DNA of 34,475 bases from Theodoxus fluviatilis (taxonomy: Eukaryota; Mollusca; Gastropoda; Cycloneritida; Neritidae). The position numbers were made by a program, and so were the translations under genes. The stretch's first letter is position 1. Each line of letters opens with the position of its first letter. Shown piece after piece: positions 29,540-34,475 of the stretch. Location: positions 35,001 through 69,475 of the forward strand of contig JAWQFJ010000516.1 in assembly GCA_034096865.1 (NCBI GenBank). The letters run 5' to 3'. Under the pieces are notes generated by a model. The model saw nothing but the letters and a program-made list of their open reading frames with translations, had not been told where the DNA came from and did not search any database.

Positions 29540-30430
29540 CATCTCACACCATGGACGCTGGACACTTGGTGGAGGAGGGGGAACGAGGAGTAGGGGAAAG
29601 GGCTCTTCTTTCTTCTCCTCCCCTCTCGTGTCGCGGCATCATAAAGCCGCTTTCGCCCCCGTTATGTGAGCCGCGGGGTGAAAAAGCCCGTCTTATAGCG
29701 GGAGGTGATCCTCGTCTCATACGCGATAAATAAACCAGGCTCACCCAAAGCGCAGCGCTTTGATCAGAGCTCATCTTCTAACATGATTCACGGCTCCGAC
29801 CCGCTGCAAGATCTTGTTGCCTAATCCCTAATCAAGTCAGCACATTAGTGGGAATAAATGCCGCTGCACTCTTCCCAGTATCTATCAGTATGTCCTTCCA
29901 TTTACGTCGGAGAAACGGGCTGCAAGAAGTGTTCACTTCATTTTCTCCGGCTGATTAGATTAGTATGTTCGCTAACAAGCTGGTAATTTATTTCCACTCA
30001 ATTTCAATAATTGAGTAATCAGATTATTCAGATAGTTTGTATGTTGATAAACCAATTCCGCGGACAAAGCCGGCGATTGGTGCGGGCTGGGCGGCGCGCT
30101 CCCAGGAGGAGGGAGGGGGAGAGGCGACTGGGGACAGACCGCCCCACCGTCATTATTGAATCACACCATGTCATCAACGGTTATTTTCTATGGAAAGCAA
30201 TTATCAACAGCAAACTGTGCCAACTTCCGGGTTAATTGGATTCCCCCTCTCGCTCCCTACGCCGCCTCCGTGGCGGGGTCCGGCGACAAATCATTCACTG
30301 ATAGTTATTAAGAGCCCCTCCATTTAACCCAATATTTCCCCCCGCCTCCTCCAGAGATACCTGCTCAAGGTTCGCCCTAACCAGGTTTTCCTCGAGAAAA
30401 TTGACGCACCATATGGACTAATAAACTGGA
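29540..30430. promoter_or_regulatory. Candidate cluster of conserved non-coding elements
   Basis: Almost 900 bp free of simple repeats. Words include gcgataaataaacc (29721), cctaatccctaatcaag (29820; paired/bicoid-like TAATCC), gctgattagattag (29950), tcaataattgagtaatcag (30003), gggttaattggatt (30226) and tgatagttattaag (30299). Dense homeodomain-type cores suggest enhancers; unproven. Confidence 0.33.
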
Positions 30431-31555
30431 ATGATTGTTTTCATCAGTCTTGCCTCTTTCGCCACCGCGAGTCTCTCTCTCTCTCTATTCTCTTTTGCAG
30501 CCTTTCTCGACACCAATGCCTTCCTGGGGACGTCTGCCCGTGTCGGGGCAGCTTCATTGAATTACCTCCCCTGACGGAAGCTCACGACGGAAGCTGGGTT
30601 CTCTCGCCAGTAATCTGACGTCTCAAGCGCGCTGGCTGTTCGCTCCTCCCGCCTCGACTTAGAGCTCAAATTGTTTCGTCACGATTAATCTTTATTAACT
30701 ATTTCTAGTCCAAAGGGAAAATTGATCGGCGGTGGGGCCTGGAAAAATCGACGATTGATTGCTGCGGAGCTAAACTCAATTCAAACTTGCAAAATTAGAT
30801 GTGATTAAACTTTTTCAGGAGGGGTAGATCAGATTGAATGTTTTTCAGTATTCCGAGAATTCAACTTGACCTGGTGGGAGAAAAAGAAATCTCGAAGCAG
30901 CCAGTGATAAAAATTCGAACATCTGAACAAATGCGGTGCCCCCAGGGTATTTAACTTGGCGAGCAAATCATGTTATCAAATGCAAAATTTCATCAGGCAC
31001 AGTTTTTGAAGGCGTATTTTTGTACGGTGGTATACAATAGGACCAAAGAAAGAAATCTTCACTCAATCATTGCATCTTCCTCTCCCCACTTTCAGGACAA
31101 ATTCCTTGCAAGACAAATGCGCTCGGCGCATCAATTATGTTTTCAAAAAGCTCGAGTAGGAATAAAAGAGGAAACACAGAAGTGGTTACATATGGACTTT
31201 AAACGTTCCAAACATAGCCACCCATTACTTAGGGCTGTCGTCAGGCGCTTCATCAACGGTGTGGTGGACCCCATGAATCAGCTCCGTTAGGGCTGAGAGG
31301 GTGACACATCAAAACAGCCCAACACAACGACAGAGCCTAAAACAAACAAACACAGACAGCGCTCCGTCTCCGCAGTCGTTGACCTCTCGAGATAAAAAGG
31401 AACACAATCGCGATACATTTTCAACTCAAGATGGATAGCACACGCCTTCCTCACCGACAATCAATTCGAAGTTTTACATCCAGAGTGATGAAAATAGAAG
31501 AGGGCGGAAGGAGTAGGTGACATCATTGACACAAACGAGGCCGAGCATCCTCCTC
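30431..31555. other. Unique sequence, nothing firm
   Basis: Includes a short (CT)n at 30472-30485 and attgatcgg/acgattgattgctg words at 30720-30760, which may extend the conserved-like block. The 106-codon plus frame at 30970-31290 has no recognisable domain. Confidence 0.4.
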
Positions 31556-31569
31556 AGTGTATGTAATTA

Positions 31570-31960
31570 TGACCCCCCTCCCTCCCCCCCCCCCCCCCGC
31601 CCCGGTCCCTCCTCTCTCCCCTTCCCTGCGGACTTCGATGCAAGAATGTGCCCTCCTTAGTCCTTCCGAACCCCCTTCCCCTCCACCTGTCCCCTGGGGC
31701 TCCTCCCTTCGCCCCACCTCTGCCCCACCCCTAGGGCTCCATGTCACACGCAGTCAGTCTGCTAGGACGGCTGCTTCTACGAGAGTCCCACCCTTCCTCT
31801 GCCGACCCCTCAATTTCCTTTGTGCGCAGCCCTCCAGCTCCCCTTCTAGCTTCCTCCCCCCCCCCCCCCCCCCCCTCTCCCCTCATCCCCACAACTCTCT
31901 CCTCCCACCCTCCATCGCTTTCCTCTGTCCTCATCACCTCCCGGTGACGACCGAGGATGA
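31570..31960 (+). repeat. Polypyrimidine region with poly-C 31584-31598 and 31856-31875
   Basis: C/T-dominated stretch with two long C-runs; the Pro/Ser frames are artefacts. The minus strand is G-rich and quadruplex prone. Confidence 0.9.
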
Positions 31961-32154
31961 TACCCCCGAGTAGACAGTCCTCGGTTTGAGTGTGTGCCCC
32001 CTCCCCAAGGCTGCCCGGTAATTGCGTTAGGAAGAGAAACAATCGGTTTACAAAGGGGCTCTCCAAAGAGTCCAAAGAGACTGCAGGAAGAGGTGACTCG
32101 TGCAGACTGCCATGGTTTCTGGATAGAGAATGCGGAGCTCTGTATGGTCAGCAA

Positions 32155-32277
32155 GATGGATGGCTCGGTGGCTGGCTGGCTGGCTGGTTGGTGAGTGGGT
32201 GGATGGATGAAGGGCTGGCTGGTTGGTTGGATGAGTGGATGAGTGGGTGGATGGATGGATGGCTGGCTGATGGATGG
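32155..32277 (+). repeat. (GGCT/GGAT)n degenerate tetranucleotide repeat
   Basis: Alternating ggct, ggtt, ggat and gagt units directly abutting SINE-like copy 4. Confidence 0.93.
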
Positions 32278-32294
32278 AACGAAGATTTGCGGGC

Positions 32295-32395
32295 TATCAG
32301 CCATTGTAGGCTACGTAAGGCCATCGACCGTGAAAATCAAAAGACCTGATTGGAGCGAGAGCAAGTCAAGTCACGATTCCACAAGTTTTCCAAGA
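32295..32395 (-). mobile_element. SINE-like dispersed repeat, copy 4 (partial)
   Basis: tatcagccattgtaggctac and gtaaggccat match copy 2 (reverse) closely; attggagcgagagcaagtca follows the family order. Similarity fades after about 32395. Confidence 0.55.
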
Positions 32396-33060
32396 GCCCC
32401 GAAAAAAATCGCTACAATAAAGCAGAAATACTGCTTACGAACCATTGCAGTATTTCACGCTCACTTGCTTTTGATGGCCTCGTCTAGAGCGTAAAACCTC
32501 ATAATGTTTCAGAAGATGAACGCACGATTGGTTATCATAGCGCCTTAAATGCGCATTGTCTCTTTATGTCCCCGCCGAAATGTGCTAGGTTGGAGAAGAC
32601 GCGATGATTTGAACGATAAAAACTCAAAGTTTGTCACACCTCATGCTGACTTTGCCATTGATTCATTACTTTTTTCATGATAGTTTCAACCAATAAAGCC
32701 TAACTGACATAATGACTCTCCGACACTTCCCCAGTCCATTCCCAAAATGTGCTGATTAACAAATATTTGTTGATGTTATCCTGTGAGAACAGTGAGCAGT
32801 TTTCACAAAGAACGAGTAATCGAAAGAATAACAACAGGTCCATTCAGAAAGACAAAATGCGTGCTAAATTCTGCTGTTTTTGCATTCTAATGGATGTTTC
32901 TGGCTGGCAGACAGAAATAACAACAATGACACTGTGCACCATCTCTCAGGGGCGACACGACCTTCGGCAGATCTAGAGTAAACTTCACTTGGACCTGTGG
33001 ACAATATCGAGCAGTCGCAATGATCCTATGGCCCTATGGATTCCGGTTAAGAACACAGCA
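32396..33060. other. Unique sequence, nothing recognised
   Basis: AT-rich; no gene, repeat or motif cluster seen. Confidence 0.5.
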
Positions 33061-33065
33061 CTGTA

Positions 33066-33198
33066 GTTGTACGATAAACTTTTCCGGCAGTTTTGGGGCG
33101 TGGTTTAATATACAGAGCAGAAGTCCTGCGTGAGACAGACAAAAAGATATTGTACAATAAACTTTTTCGACAATGTTGGGGTGTAAATCTAGGAAACG
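33066..33198 (+). repeat. Two diverged direct repeats of about 45 bp
   Basis: ttgtacgataaacttttccg with gcagttttggggcgtggttt at 33068, and ttgtacaataaactttttcg with acaatgttggggtgtaaatc at 33153; about 85 bp apart. Could be part of a decayed mobile element. Confidence 0.7.
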
Positions 33199-33317
33199 CA
33201 ACCCTGAACGAATGGGTAGAGAACCACAGTTTCTAAATGGGACACATGCCATATATTCCTAGTAGGTCTTTCTGCATAATGCATGCCAAGGGAAAACAAG
33301 AAAGGCAAAGCCCATAC

Positions 33318-33800
33318 GACTCACATGCTTGACCTTGACCTTTACATGACCTTGACATTTACATGACCTTGACCTTCAGGTGTCCTTCAAGGTCAAGGTC
33401 AAACAACTAAACCTAGCAATGACATCATACACTAAGAACTGCTTTACACATTTTTCCTACAAAATACATGTGACTTTGACCCAAGGTCAAGGTCATCCAA
33501 GGTCATGCAACACAAAGCTGTTAATTCAAGACATAGGAAGCACAATGGTGATTATTGGCACTTTCTACCATGAGATATGGTCACTTTTAGTGGTTCACTA
33601 CCCCATTTTGGTCACATTTCATAAGGGTCAAAGTGACCTTGACCTTGATGATATGTGACCAAATGTGTCTCATGATAAAAGTCTCCGAGAAAAATCCAAC
33701 GTTAAAGTTTTTCACGGACGCCCGGACGCCCGGACGCCCGGACGCCCGGACGGACGACACGGGTGAGTACATAGACTCACTTTTGCTTCGCATGTGAGTC
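33318..33800. mobile_element. MITE-like element with 11-bp TIRs and nuclear-receptor half-sites
   Basis: Perfect terminal inverted repeats GACTCACATGC (33318-33328) and GCATGTGAGTC (33790-33800) bound a 483-bp non-coding element. Near the left end TGACCTTGAC words recur, and AAGGTCAAGGTCA-type words appear in both orientations through 33650. Near the right end are four GGACGCCC octamers (33715-33750), then a GACTCAC / GTGAGTC hairpin. TCAAGGTCA is the extended half-site for monomeric nuclear receptors (NR5A/ERR type). No transposase; no clear target-site duplication. Confidence 0.6.
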
Positions 33801-34129
33801 AAAAATGCAGATGATTTTGGTAGGTCATGCCACCCCAGCGTTGCATGTTTCCTGGTGGAAATCCGATGTAAGCCGAATCGGGTGACATCTATTTCTCACT
33901 GTCGAGTGTCACAGGATGTTTGCCTGACAACAGTTTCCTCACAAAAAGACAAGCGAGAGAAAAGTTCTACAATAGCATGAGCCGGTAAAAGGCCACATTA
34001 CAGACGAGAATACGACATGGTATATCAACGCGTACAATATGATTCTGATTTTGAATAATATCAGGAGTTACTTTCAAAAGCAAACACACTCGTGTGCGCG
34101 CATGCACTCCCTCCCTCCCTCCCCCCCTC

Positions 34130-34132
<3 letters not shown>

Positions 34133-34204
<72 letters not shown>

Positions 34205-34273
34205 GTGTGTTGTGTCCAGGCGTACGTGTGTGAAGGCGTGCTTGCGTGAGTGCGTGCGTGAGTGCTTTTCTCT

Positions 34274-34339
<66 letters not shown>
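34133..34339. repeat. (CA)n and (TG)n in inverted arrangement
   Basis: CA at 34133-34200 and TG at 34277-34339 with 76 bp between, preceded by ccctccctccctcc. The two blocks are complementary and could form a 60-bp stem. Confidence 0.95.
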
Positions 34340-34340
<1 letters not shown>

Positions 34341-34475
34341 CGTAATACGATTAATATCATGGGTATAGCATGTGTTTCTCGTTTCTGATGCTTTCAAATG
34401 AGAATAAATTCTAAAAATGGCCTTCTACTAGTTTCATGGTGTCCCGTGCACCCACAAGCTCTCATCCGCATCCTA

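Noticed and set aside
30970..31290. 106-codon plus-strand frame
   Set aside because: No recognisable domain or splice context; length is compatible with chance.

Overview
The window looks like intronic DNA from a protostome invertebrate, most likely a mollusc. The basis is vertebrate/arthropod-type introns with GT-AG borders, heavy microsatellite load, a hairpin-ended element full of TGACCTTGACCTT motifs of a kind I associate with molluscan genomes, and a bHLH-PAS protein whose basic region reads like insect Trachealess and vertebrate NPAS1/NPAS3. The species cannot be named from the sequence. There is no prokaryotic signal: no operons, ribosome binding sites or dense ORFs. Nearly all long ORFs are open frames through simple repeats.

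One gene can be read, on the minus strand: a trachealess/NPAS3-family transcription factor. Three exons fit together in phase. A 239-nt exon (22232 to 21994) carries the basic helix-loop-helix. A 77-nt exon (18094 to 18018) carries the linker and the first PAS-A residues (FETHQGMHILQ). A 90-nt exon (7941 to 7852) carries the next stretch of PAS-A (SLDGF...YLGLSQ). The 5' exons (above 22232) and the remaining PAS-A, PAS-B and C-terminal exons (below 7852) were not found and probably lie outside the window.

Two unusual structures sit inside this gene. First, between the bHLH exon and the linker exon (21112-21908) there are five short exon-like segments of 66, 31, 30, 31 and 30 nt. Each has an AG acceptor and ends in a shared AAAG border followed by GTGCGT, GTTCGT or a mutated ATGCGT, just like the bHLH exon. 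They look like a tandem array of duplicated mini-exons, some in frame, one frame-stopping, one with a broken donor. Second, directly 3' of the linker exon, its own 5' splice site has been amplified: about 31 tandem copies of a 36/40-bp unit (16839-18017), each holding the last 12 nt of the exon (coding HILQ), the donor GTAGGT and a new TTCTCCAG acceptor. Each unit is therefore formally a 12-nt, frame-preserving microexon.

The rest is intronic or flanking sequence. There is a 37-bp satellite (1-1515), a 17-bp G-rich minisatellite (25365-25757), many (CA/TG)n, (GA/CT)n, (TA)n, trinucleotide and poly-G tracts, and an assembly gap of 22 N. A SINE-like family has at least four copies next to tetranucleotide repeats. 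There is a MITE-like element with 11-bp terminal inverted repeats (33318-33800) and a repeat carrying three perfect CRE palindromes (12179-12277). Between these lie repeat-poor blocks of a few hundred bases, rich in homeodomain, GATA or POU-type words, which are candidate conserved enhancers. That is plausible for a developmental regulator of this family but needs an alignment to confirm.
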